From Jiangella alba (GTDB lineage: Bacteria > Actinomycetota > Actinomycetes > Jiangellales > Jiangellaceae): 64,000 nucleotides of DNA. Positions 38,443 through 47,035 of the stretch are shown piece after piece; positions within the stretch are counted from its first letter, which is position 1; each line of letters starts with the position of its first letter. Position numbers and translations under genes: made by a program. The stretch is taken from contig NZ_FNUC01000003.1 of NCBI RefSeq assembly GCF_900106035.1, forward strand, positions 248,001 to 312,000, given 5' to 3'. A model generated the notes under the pieces. The model made no database searches. It had not been told where the DNA came from and saw only the letters and a list, made by a program, of their open reading frames with translations.

Positions 38443-39435
38443 ATGGAGGCCATTCGTCACAACGGGCCGCGGCGGGGGCTGGTGCTCGGCGGCGGCGGGG
38501 TCCTGGGCGCGGCGTGGATGGTCGGCGCGCTGAGCGCCATCGAGGAATCGACCGGCGCCGACCTCCGGTCCTTCGACTACATCCTGGGCACGTCCGCGGG
38601 CTCGGTGCTCGCCGCGCTGCTCGGCGCCGGGGTCGACGCCGAGCAGTTGCGCGACCACCAGCTGGGCAATCCGATCGACGGCCCGCTGTCCGACCACACC
38701 TGGGACTACGAGACCGCGACCGGCGGCTCGCGCCCGCAGCTGCCCCGGTTCGGGGTCGGCTCGCCGGCGCTGGTCCGGCGCAACGTCCGACGGCTGCGCC
38801 GCATGCCGCCGACCGCCGTCCTGTCGGCGCTGATGCCGGTCGGCCGCGGCTCGCTGGACGGCGTCGGCGACCTCGTCGACGCGGTCACGGGGCCGGACGC
38901 CGGGTGGTCGCCGCACTCGGGCGTCTGGATCGTCGCGATGGACTACGAGACCGGTCGCCGGGTCCCGTTCGGCCGGGCCGGCGAGCCGCGGGCGTCGCTC
39001 CCGCAGGCCGTCATGGCGTCGTGCGCCATCCCGGGCTGGTTCGCGCCGGTGATGATCGGCGGCCACCGCTACGTCGACGGCGGCACCTGCTCGGCCACGT
39101 CGGTCGACCTGTTCGGCAGCCTGGGCCTGGACGAGGTCTACGTCGTCGCGCCGATGGTGTCGTTCGAGCTGGACCATCCGCGGGCGCTGCTGCCGCGGCT
39201 GGAACGTCGCTGGCGGCGGCGCTGCACCCGCCGCTGCCTGCGTGAGGCGGCGAAGCTGGAGGCCGCGGGCACCGCCGTCACGATCCTCGGCCCCGGCCCG
39301 GAGGACCTCGTCGCGATCGGCGCGAACGTCATGGACACCGGCCGCCGCATGGCCGTCCTCGAGACCTCGCTGCGGACGTCGGAGGAGGCGCTCACCCAGG
39401 GCCGCTCCTGGGCCGACGCGGCCGAAGCCGGCTGA
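38443..39435 (+). CDS. Patatin-like phospholipase family protein
   Basis: A 330-residue serine hydrolase; the ATG is chosen because GCAGGAGAA lies eight bases before it. The oxyanion loop LVLGGGGVLGAAW, the nucleophile S51 in GTSAGS, and the catalytic Asp in YVDGGTCSA are all present, so it should be active on acyl lipids. No signal peptide or transmembrane segment is seen, so it is probably cytosolic or peripheral. Patatin proteins in bacteria include membrane-remodelling enzymes and virulence factors; the substrate here is unknown. It is divergent from the Rv3235-like gene. Confidence 0.9.
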   Translation: MEAIRHNGPRRGLVLGGGGVLGAAWMVGALSAIEESTGADLRSFDYILGTSAGSVLAALLGAGVDAEQLRDHQLGNPIDGPLSDHTWDYETATGGSRPQLPRFGVGSPALVRRNVRRLRRMPPTAVLSALMPVGRGSLDGVGDLVDAVTGPDAGWSPHSGVWIVAMDYETGRRVPFGRAGEPRASLPQAVMASCAIPGWFAPVMIGGHRYVDGGTCSATSVDLFGSLGLDEVYVVAPMVSFELDHPRALLPRLERRWRRRCTRRCLREAAKLEAAGTAVTILGPGPEDLVAIGANVMDTGRRMAVLETSLRTSEEALTQGRSWADAAEAG

Positions 39436-39719
39436 AGTCGGCTGAAGGGCGGCGTACGGCTGTCGTTCATACCACGGAGGCGATACGCTTCGCAGCCGGT
39501 AGCGTTGAGGTCGACGACAATCCCACCGGAGCGGTCGCCGGGCGGCAGCCATTCGGGGGAAGTCGGGCCAGTGGGACGAATGACAAGGCGGGTTCGGTGC
39601 AGAATCTTCTACGGTGGACGAGCGCTCGAGCCGTGACGGAGACGTTCGCCCCCGCTGCACGCGCACGAGTGCCCGCACATGGGTGAGCCGAGAGATGAGA
39701 ACACGAGGTGTCAAGCGTG

Positions 39720-40298
39720 ATGGATGACCGGCTGTCGACCAGGCCGTACGTCGCACGAGCGGTGCGACTGCTGTCCCAGCCCCGTCGGAGTCCCGCCGAC
39801 GGCGCACTGGTCACCGCGGTAGCACTGCGGCTGGCCTCCCTCGACAGCGACAGCGAGACGGCCGAGCGGCTCGTCGCCGCGTCCGACCGGGTGATGGCCG
39901 GGGTCGCCGGCCTCATCGGGGAGCAGGCGCCGGCGTCGGACTGGAGCGACACTGCCGAGGCGCTGGCGCTGATGATCGCCGGCCGGCCGCTGCAGCGCGG
40001 TCACCTCATGGCGGCGCGCGCGACGCTCGGCACGGCCGACAAGGTCATCGACCTGTCCGACCGGCTGCGTCGCACCGCCGAGGAGCCCATCGACCGCGAC
40101 GACCTCGGCCGCGCGCTGGCCATGGCCGTCACGGGCCCGGCCGAGCTGGCCGAGGCGCTGCTCGAGCGCGAGTCGACCGACTCCGCGCCCGCGGCGGCCG
40201 CCGAGGCCCCCGCGCCGCGGCAGCCGGGGCGCCGCGCCGGCGCCGCCGAGCGCAACGTGTCGCTGCGCGCCCTGGACGGCGGCGTCCCCGGCCGTTGA
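39720..40298 (+). CDS. Hypothetical helical protein
   Basis: A 192-residue protein that I do not recognise. Residues 1-145 are predicted mostly helical with heptad-like Leu and Ala (RAVRLLSQPRRSPADGALVT; ALALMIAGRPLQRGHLMAAR). The last 45 are Ala/Pro-rich and basic. There is no signal peptide, membrane segment or known motif. AGGTG at 39706 favours the ATG at 39720 or the GTG three bases before. The 284 bases upstream contain no other gene. Codon usage is normal for the window, so it is probably real. Confidence 0.6.
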   Translation: MDDRLSTRPYVARAVRLLSQPRRSPADGALVTAVALRLASLDSDSETAERLVAASDRVMAGVAGLIGEQAPASDWSDTAEALALMIAGRPLQRGHLMAARATLGTADKVIDLSDRLRRTAEEPIDRDDLGRALAMAVTGPAELAEALLERESTDSAPAAAAEAPAPRQPGRRAGAAERNVSLRALDGGVPGR

Positions 40299-40516
40299 AG
40301 GGGCGGCCGCTGAGCTGCTCTCTTCTGGATTGACGGTATCGGCGTCAGCTCCGCTGGGGTGCTCCTGAAGGGGACCGGGCGACCGGTCGTCTGACACGCC
40401 TGTCCGCCCGCGCCGTCCGCCGCCCCGAAGACGTCCGCCGGGCGGCCGCACCGTGCGCCGGGCCGGGACGGGACGTTGGCGTGCTCAGTGCGCCCCGACC
40501 TCAGCAGGCCCCGGGC

Positions 40517-41011
40517 TCAGCGCTTCCCTGCGAGCCAGTCGTTACCGACGCGTTCCTCGACCTTGACCGCGTGCATCAGACCCTGGTGCACCGCCTGCTC
40601 GATCTTCCCGCCGACCAGCGGCACCGACGCCTTCAGCAGGGCCTTGATCGTCAGCACGGTCGTGGCGCCGTTCGCGGCCAGCCGCATGGTGCCGGTGGCA
40701 CGGACCGGTGCGCCGGACATCTCCAGCTCGATGCTGCCGTCACGCGACCCGTCCGCCGCGGCCGGGCCCCAGGTGTCGCGCTGCTTGATGTCGATCGTCT
40801 CGCCGACGAAGCGGCGGACGAAGTCGGGGACGTCCGGGGGCATGACACGCAGGAGGTCGATGGTGACGCGGTCGCCGTCGCGGCGGACGGAGGCCTGGTG
40901 CCGGATCGCGTTGGCGGCCATGGTCTTCTTCTCGATGTAGGCCTCGTCGGTCAACATCGCGAAGACCGCTGCCGGATCGGCGTCGAAACGCAGCTCGCTG
41001 TTCAGGTCCAT
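40517..41011 (-). CDS. DUF2505-domain protein
   Basis: A 164-residue cytosolic protein of the SRPBCC/START-like fold. It begins MDLNSELRFDADPAAVFAML and continues with LTDEAYIEKK, the usual start of DUF2505, with TWGPAAADGSRDGSIELEMS in the middle. Members are common in mycobacteria and bind hydrophobic ligands by fold analogy; none has a firm function. It is divergent from tryptophan dioxygenase, with the two starts only 31 bases apart. Confidence 0.85.
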   Translation of the reverse strand: MDLNSELRFDADPAAVFAMLTDEAYIEKKTMAANAIRHQASVRRDGDRVTIDLLRVMPPDVPDFVRRFVGETIDIKQRDTWGPAAADGSRDGSIELEMSGAPVRATGTMRLAANGATTVLTIKALLKASVPLVGGKIEQAVHQGLMHAVKVEERVGNDWLAGKR

Positions 41012-41030
41012 GGCTCCACATCCTGACCCA

Positions 41031-41036
41031 TACGCT
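41031..41036 (+). promoter_or_regulatory. Putative -10 for leaderless tryptophan dioxygenase
   Basis: TACGCT fits TANNNT and lies six bases before the GTG start; no ribosome site is visible. This suggests a leaderless transcript. A -35 is not evident. Confidence 0.4.
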
Positions 41037-41042
41037 GGCGAG

Positions 41043-41846
41043 GTGACCACCGACAAGGAGATCAGTCCTCCGTCCGCACAGTTCGGCGAGGACGGTGCCC
41101 GGCTCAGCTACGGCACCTACCTGCGTCTCGCGCAGCTGCTCGACCAGCAGCGACTCGAGACCGATGCTCACGACGAGCTGCTGTTCATCACCATCCACCA
41201 GGTCTACGAGCTGTGGTTCAAACAACTGCTGCACGAGCTGGAGGCGGCCCGGCAGGCGATGTTCGACGACCGCCTGTGGTGGGCCCGGCACCTGCTGAAC
41301 CGGGTGCACGAGATCGAGCGGATCCTGATCGAGCAGGTCGGCGTCCTGGAGACGATGACCCCGCAGGACTTCCTGGAGTTCCGGGCCCGGCTGGCGCCGG
41401 CCAGCGGCTTCCAGTCGGTGCAGTTCCGCGAGCTGGAGTTCGTGTCGGGCGCGAAGGACGCGGCGTTCCTGCGCCGGTTCCGTGGCCTGACGGACGACGA
41501 GGCGGCGCGGCTGCGGCGCCGGCTGGACGAGCCGACGCTGTGGGACGCGTTCCTGGCGGCGATGCGGGCCCGCGACCTCCCCACCGGAACGGACGACGAG
41601 ATCAGCGCGTCGCTGCGCACGGCGGCGCACGACCGCGGCGGCTACGGCGAGGTCTGGGAGCTGGCCGAGGGGCTGATGTCGCACGACGAGCTGGCCGCCG
41701 GCTGGCGGGCCCGGCACGTCACGATGGTGGAACGGATGATCGGGACGAAAACCGGCACCGGCGGCTCGTCCGGCGCCTCCTACCTGCGCAGTCGCCTCGA
41801 CTTCCGCTACTACCCGCTGCTCTGGGAGCTGCGTTCCTGGCTCTGA
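41043..41846 (+). CDS. kynA: Tryptophan 2,3-dioxygenase
   Basis: The haem enzyme opens the indole ring of L-tryptophan to N-formylkynurenine, the first step of the kynurenine pathway. The 267-residue protein carries LSYGTYLRLAQLLDQQ, FITIHQVYELWFKQLLHELE, SGFQSVQFRELEF, and the substrate loop GTKTGTGGSSGASYL with the haem-ligand region RHVTMVERMIG. GTG 41043 is preferred to the open frame further upstream because of the -10 element and family start. No kynureninase or formamidase gene is adjacent. Confidence 0.93.
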   Translation: MTTDKEISPPSAQFGEDGARLSYGTYLRLAQLLDQQRLETDAHDELLFITIHQVYELWFKQLLHELEAARQAMFDDRLWWARHLLNRVHEIERILIEQVGVLETMTPQDFLEFRARLAPASGFQSVQFRELEFVSGAKDAAFLRRFRGLTDDEAARLRRRLDEPTLWDAFLAAMRARDLPTGTDDEISASLRTAAHDRGGYGEVWELAEGLMSHDELAAGWRARHVTMVERMIGTKTGTGGSSGASYLRSRLDFRYYPLLWELRSWL

Positions 41847-41955
41847 GATGATCATGAACCGGGGGTCGGGCAGCGGCCGCGGCGGGGAGCTACTAAGGTT
41901 CTGAGAGGTCCCGTACAACGACGTGCGGGGTCTAGCTCCGGGGGTTGGTGGATCC

Positions 41956-44900
41956 ATGCGTAATCGGCTCGACGAAGCCAAATCCGAGCTCCTCGCCAAA
42001 GCCGCGCTGGTCGGCGACCGCGGGAGCCGCGACGAGGACGAAGCCTTCCTTCGCCGGTACTACCGGCACGTCGCCGCCGAGGACCTCGTCGACCGCGACG
42101 TCGTCGACGTCTACGGCGTGGCCGCGTCGCACCGGCGCTCGGCGCAGACCAGGCCGCAGGGCACCGCCGTCGTCAACGTCTACACGCCGACGGTCGACGA
42201 GCACGGCTGGGCGTCCGGGCACACCATCGTCGAGGTCGTCATCGACGACATGCCGTTCCTGGTCGACTCCGTCACCATGGCGCTGTCCGAGCACGAGCAC
42301 GCCATCCGCCTCGTCGTCCACCCGCAGCTGGTGGTCCGCCGCGACATCACCGGCCAGCTGATCGAGGTGCTCGACCTCAACGAGAACGACCGGCGGCGCG
42401 ACGCCGGCACCGTCGTCGAGTCGTGGATGCACGTCGAGATCGACCGCACCGACGACCCTGACGACCAAGCCGCCATCGAGCAGTTGCTGCGCGATGTGCT
42501 CCGCGACGTCCGCGAGGCGGTCGAGGACTGGCCGCGCATGCGCCAGCGCGCCATCGACATCGCCGGCGAGCTGGAGCACCCGCCGTCGTCGATCAAGGCG
42601 CCCGAGGCCGACGAGGCGCGCGAGCTGCTGCACTGGCTGGCCGACGACCACTTCACCTTCCTCGGCTACCGCGAGTACCAGCTCGACGAGGTCGACGGCG
42701 AGGACGTGCTGCGCGCGGTCACCGGCACCGGCCTCGGCATCCTGCGCTCCGACCAGGACCTCTCCGGCTCGTTCGGCAAGCTGCCGCGCGAGGTGCGCGC
42801 GAAGGCGCGCGAGAAACAGCTGCTGGTGCTCACCAAGGCCAACTCCAAGGCGACGGTGCACCGCCCGGCCTACCTCGACTACGTCGGGGTGAAGACGTTC
42901 GACGAGTCCGGTGAGGTGGTCGGCGAGCGGCGCTTCCTCGGGCTGTTCACGTCCGCCGCCTACACCGAGAGCGTCCTGCGCATCCCGGTGCTGCGGCGCA
43001 AGGTCCAGGAGGTCATCGAGCAGGCCGGGTTCGCACCGTCCGGCCACTCCGGCAAGGACCTCCTGCAGGTGCTCGAGACGTACCCGCGCGACGAGCTGTT
43101 CCAGATCCCGCCCGAGGAGCTGCTGCCCACCGCGCTCGCCGTCGTCCACCTGCAAGAGCGCCGCCACCTGCGCATGTTCGTCCGCCGCGACGACTACGGG
43201 CGCTACCTGTCGTTCCTCGTCTACCTGCCGCGCGACCGCTACAACACCGACGTGCGCGAGCGCATCCAGCGGCTGCTGCTGGCCGCCACCGACGGCGACT
43301 CCATCGACTTCACCGCGCGGGTCGGCGAGGCCGCGCTGGCCCGGCTGCACTTCGTCGTGCGCATGCGGCGCGACCAGGAGCTGCCCGTCATCGACGTCCC
43401 GGCGCTGGAGAAGGCGCTGGTCGGCGCCACCCGCTCGTGGATCGACGAGTTGTCCGACGCGCTGGCCGAGCAGGTCGGCGAGGAGGGCGCGGCGAAGCTG
43501 CTGCGCCGGTACCGGCAGGCGTTCCCCGAGGGCTACAAGGCCGACTTCCCGGCACGGACGGCGGTGGCCGACGTCCGCCGCCTCGAGGAGCTGCCGGCCG
43601 AGGACGGCCTGGGCATGAACCTCTACCAGCCGGTCGGCGGGCTGGCCACCGACCGCCGGTTCAAGATCTACCGCACCGGCGCGCCCATCTCGCTCACCCA
43701 GGTGCTGCCGATCCTGTCGCGCATGGGCGTCGAGGTGGTCGACGAGCGGCCGTACGAGATCGTCCGGCGGGGCCACGACACCGAGTCGACGGCGTACATC
43801 TACGACTTCGGGCTGCGCTACCGCGGGCTGCGTGCCACCGAGGCCGACCGCCTCAAGGTGCTGTTCCAGGACGCGTTCGCCGCGGTGTGGCGGGGCGACG
43901 CCGAGAGCGACGGGTTCAACGCGCTGGTGCCGCAGGCGGGGCTGTCGTGGCGGCAGGCGTCCATCCTGCGCGCGTACGCCAAGTACCTGCGCCAGACCGG
44001 CACCACGTTCAGCCAGAACTACCTCGAAGAGGCGCTGTCCGGCCACGTCGACGTCGCGCGCATGCTCGTCGACCTGTTCGAGATCCGTTTCGACCCGGAA
44101 CGGTACGACGCCGACGACGCCGGTCGCGCGGCCCGGCAGACGGCCGCCGACGAGCTGAACGGGCGCATCGACGAGGCGCTCGACCAGGTCGCCAGCCTCG
44201 ACCAGGACCGCATCCTGCGCTCGTTCCTGCGGCTGGTGAAGGCGACGCTGCGGACCAGCTACTACCGCACCACCGTCGGCGGGCCGCAGACCGTCACCAG
44301 CTTCAAGATCGACTCCCGGTCGCTGCCCGACCTCCCCGACCCCAAGCCGAAGTACGAGATCTGGGTGTACTCACCCCGGGTCGAGGGCGTGCACCTGCGC
44401 TACGGCGCCGTCGCCCGCGGCGGGCTGCGCTGGTCCGACCGGCGCGAGGACTTCCGGACGGAGATCCTCGGCCTGGTCAAGGCGCAGGCGGTGAAGAACT
44501 CCGTCATCGTCCCGGTCGGCGCGAAGGGCGGCTTCGTCGGCAAGCGCCTGCCCGACCCCGCCGTCGACCGCGAGGCGTGGCTGGCCGAGGGCGTCGAGTG
44601 CTACAAGACGTTCATCCGGGCCATGCTCGACATCACCGACAACCGCGCCGCCGACCGCAGCGTCGTCCCGCCGCCGATGGTCGTCCGCCACGACGGCGAC
44701 GACCCGTACCTCGTCGTCGCGGCCGACAAGGGCACCGCGTCGTTCTCCGACATCGCCAACGACGTCTCCCACGAGTACGGCTTCTGGCTCGGCGACGCGT
44801 TCGCGTCCGGCGGCTCGGCCGGCTACGACCACAAGGCCATGGGCATCACCGCCCGCGGCGCCTGGGAGTCGGTGCGGCGGCACTTCCGCCAGCTCGGCCG

Positions 44901-46842
44901 CGACACCCAGACCGAGGACTTCACCGTCGTCGGCATCGGCGACATGTCCGGCGACGTGTTCGGCAACGGCATGCTGCTGTCCGAGCACATCCGCCTGGTG
45001 GCCGCGTTCGACCACCGGCACATCTTCCTCGACCCCGACCCCGACGCGGCGGAGTCCTACGCCGAGCGCCGTCGCCTCTTCGAGCTGCCGCGGTCCAGCT
45101 GGAACGACTACGAGCCCAAGCTGATCAGCGAGGGCGGCGGCGTCTACCCGCGCACGGCGAAGACGATCAAGCTGTCGGCCGAGGTCAAGCAGGTGCTGGG
45201 CATCGACGCGTCGGTCGAGACCATGTCGCCGCCCGAGCTGATGCACGCCATCCTCGGCGCGCCCGTCGACCTGCTCTGGAACGGCGGCATCGGCACCTAC
45301 GTGAAGGCGTCGACGGAGTCCAACGCCGAGGTGGGCGACAAGGCCAACGACGCCATCCGCATCGACGCCGCCGACCTCCGCGCGCAGGTCGTCGGCGAGG
45401 GCGGCAACCTCGGCCTGACCCAGCGCGGCCGCATCGAGTTCGCTTTGAAGACACCGTCCGGCGGGCGCATCAATACGGACGCCATCGACAACTCCGCCGG
45501 CGTCGACACCTCCGACCACGAGGTGAACATCAAGATCCTGCTCGACGGCGTCGTCCGGGCCGGCGACCTCACCGAGAAGCAGCGCAACGAGCTGCTGGCC
45601 GAGATGACCGACGAGATCGCCGGCCTCGTGCTGACGAACAACTACGGCCAGAACATCGCGCTGGCCAACGGCGTGTTCCAGGCGCCGAACCTGGCCCACG
45701 TCCACCGGTCCTACCTGGCCAAGCTGGAGGCCCAGGGCAAGCTCGACCGCGCCATCGAGGCGCTGCCCACCGACCGCCAGCTGGCCGAGCGCATGGCCGC
45801 CGGCAAGGGCCTGACCAGCCCGGAACTGTCCGTCGTCCTCGCGTACACGAAGAACCTCATGTACGAGGAGCTGCTGGCCGGCGGCATGCCCGACGACCCG
45901 TACCTCGGCGCCGCGCTGCACGCGTACTTCCCGAGCGCGCTGCGCGACACCTACGGCGACGTCATCGACAACCACCCGCTGCGCCGCGAGATCATCTCGA
46001 ACGTCGTGGTCAACGAGCTGGTGAACACCGCCGGCACGACGTTCGCGTACCGGCTGGGCATGGAGACCGGCGGCACCGTCGAGGACCTCGCCCGCGCGCA
46101 CACCGTCGGCGGCGTCGTCTTCCAGATCCCCGACCTCATGGTCGCGATCAAGGAGCTCGACAACGTCGTCGACTTCGACGTCCAGACGCGCATGCGGCTG
46201 GAGGCGCGGACGATCACCGAGCGGGCCACCCGCTGGCTCACCGTCAACCGCCGGCCACCCATCGACATCGCCTGGCAGATCGGGTTCTTCGAAGAGCCCA
46301 TCGCCCGGCTGCTGGTGGCGCTGCCCGAGGTGCTGTCCGGGCGCGAGCTGGACCTCTACCACGAGCGGCTGGAGGCGCTGGCCGCCGACGGCGTGCCGGA
46401 ACCGCTGGCCAACCGGGTCGCGGTGCTGCCGCCGGCCTACGCCGGGCTCGGGATGGTCGAGAACTCGCTGGCCACCGGCACCGACCTGCTCGAGGTGGCG
46501 CGGGTGCACTTCACCCTCGGAGCGTTCCTCGAACTGGGCCGGCTACTGGAGCGGATCATCTCGCTGCCGCGGCGCGACCGCTGGCAGACGATGGCCCGGG
46601 CCGCCCTGCGCGACGACCTCCACGCCGTCCAGGCGGCGCTGACGGCGCAGGTCATCCAGCACACGCACGAGGAGTCGGCGCCGCAGGACCGGGTCGAGGC
46701 GTGGGCGGCGCAGGACGACGTCGTGGTCGCCCGCACCCAGGGCATGCTGCGCGAGATCGTCGAGGGCGACAGCTTCGACCTCGCCAGGCTCTCGGTCGGC
46801 CTGCGCGCCGTCCGCGGCCTGCTCCGCCCCGACGCGACGTAG
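41956..46842 (+). CDS. gdhB: NAD-specific glutamate dehydrogenase, large type
   Basis: A 1,628-residue enzyme of the 180-kDa GDH class that deaminates glutamate to 2-oxoglutarate, typical of amino-acid catabolism. The N-terminal half holds regulatory ACT-like segments (DMPFLVDSVTMALSEHEHAI). The catalytic core includes YGAVARGGLRWSDRREDF, VIVPVGAKGGFV with the catalytic Lys, and the NAD domain with VVGIGDMSGDVFGNGM. The start ATG follows GGTGG; TAAGGT (41892-41897) may be its -10. The next gene upstream makes N-formylkynurenine, so both act in amino-acid breakdown, but no coupling is seen. Confidence 0.96.
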   Translation: MRNRLDEAKSELLAKAALVGDRGSRDEDEAFLRRYYRHVAAEDLVDRDVVDVYGVAASHRRSAQTRPQGTAVVNVYTPTVDEHGWASGHTIVEVVIDDMPFLVDSVTMALSEHEHAIRLVVHPQLVVRRDITGQLIEVLDLNENDRRRDAGTVVESWMHVEIDRTDDPDDQAAIEQLLRDVLRDVREAVEDWPRMRQRAIDIAGELEHPPSSIKAPEADEARELLHWLADDHFTFLGYREYQLDEVDGEDVLRAVTGTGLGILRSDQDLSGSFGKLPREVRAKAREKQLLVLTKANSKATVHRPAYLDYVGVKTFDESGEVVGERRFLGLFTSAAYTESVLRIPVLRRKVQEVIEQAGFAPSGHSGKDLLQVLETYPRDELFQIPPEELLPTALAVVHLQERRHLRMFVRRDDYGRYLSFLVYLPRDRYNTDVRERIQRLLLAATDGDSIDFTARVGEAALARLHFVVRMRRDQELPVIDVPALEKALVGATRSWIDELSDALAEQVGEEGAAKLLRRYRQAFPEGYKADFPARTAVADVRRLEELPAEDGLGMNLYQPVGGLATDRRFKIYRTGAPISLTQVLPILSRMGVEVVDERPYEIVRRGHDTESTAYIYDFGLRYRGLRATEADRLKVLFQDAFAAVWRGDAESDGFNALVPQAGLSWRQASILRAYAKYLRQTGTTFSQNYLEEALSGHVDVARMLVDLFEIRFDPERYDADDAGRAARQTAADELNGRIDEALDQVASLDQDRILRSFLRLVKATLRTSYYRTTVGGPQTVTSFKIDSRSLPDLPDPKPKYEIWVYSPRVEGVHLRYGAVARGGLRWSDRREDFRTEILGLVKAQAVKNSVIVPVGAKGGFVGKRLPDPAVDREAWLAEGVECYKTFIRAMLDITDNRAADRSVVPPPMVVRHDGDDPYLVVAADKGTASFSDIANDVSHEYGFWLGDAFASGGSAGYDHKAMGITARGAWESVRRHFRQLGRDTQTEDFTVVGIGDMSGDVFGNGMLLSEHIRLVAAFDHRHIFLDPDPDAAESYAERRRLFELPRSSWNDYEPKLISEGGGVYPRTAKTIKLSAEVKQVLGIDASVETMSPPELMHAILGAPVDLLWNGGIGTYVKASTESNAEVGDKANDAIRIDAADLRAQVVGEGGNLGLTQRGRIEFALKTPSGGRINTDAIDNSAGVDTSDHEVNIKILLDGVVRAGDLTEKQRNELLAEMTDEIAGLVLTNNYGQNIALANGVFQAPNLAHVHRSYLAKLEAQGKLDRAIEALPTDRQLAERMAAGKGLTSPELSVVLAYTKNLMYEELLAGGMPDDPYLGAALHAYFPSALRDTYGDVIDNHPLRREIISNVVVNELVNTAGTTFAYRLGMETGGTVEDLARAHTVGGVVFQIPDLMVAIKELDNVVDFDVQTRMRLEARTITERATRWLTVNRRPPIDIAWQIGFFEEPIARLLVALPEVLSGRELDLYHERLEALAADGVPEPLANRVAVLPPAYAGLGMVENSLATGTDLLEVARVHFTLGAFLELGRLLERIISLPRRDRWQTMARAALRDDLHAVQAALTAQVIQHTHEESAPQDRVEAWAAQDDVVVARTQGMLREIVEGDSFDLARLSVGLRAVRGLLRPDAT

Positions 46843-46896
46843 GGCACGGGCGGCGCGTCGTTCAGGCGCGCTTCGGTGACCCCGCGCTCGCCCCTT

Positions 46897-46954
46897 TTGC
46901 AATGAGCACCGATACGCACCACCCAGCCGGCGATGCGTATCGGTGTCATTGCAA
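46897..46954. repeat. Palindrome family A, copy 2
   Basis: TTGCAATGAGCACCGATACG (from 46897) pairs with CGTATCGGTGTCATTGCAA (to 46954) over about 21 bp with a single bulged G and a 15-base loop. The loop side ACGCACCACCC and the left arm match copy 1 at 13136. It sits between convergent gdhB and mmpL and could also end transcription. Confidence 0.75.
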
Positions 46955-46971
46955 GCGGTGGGGGACGTGCG

Positions 46972-47019
46972 ATGGCTGGCGGTTTGCTGGTGTCAGGGCA
47001 CCAGCAAACCGCCAGCCAT
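46972..47019. repeat. Palindrome family B, copy 1
   Basis: ATGGCTGGCGGTTTGCTGGT (from 46972) and its complement to 47019 form a perfect 21-bp stem with a TCAGGG loop. It is 17 bases after family A copy 2 and 17 bases before the mmpL stop. 17 of 21 arm positions are identical to the palindrome inside mmpL. Confidence 0.8.
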
Positions 47020-47035
47020 GAGGCCGCCGTGCGGG

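Noticed and set aside
41932-44046. Long minus-strand frame opposite the glutamate dehydrogenase
   Set aside because: It is antisense to a gene with clear family motifs; the frame stays open because of the high GC content and has no ribosome site or recognisable domain.
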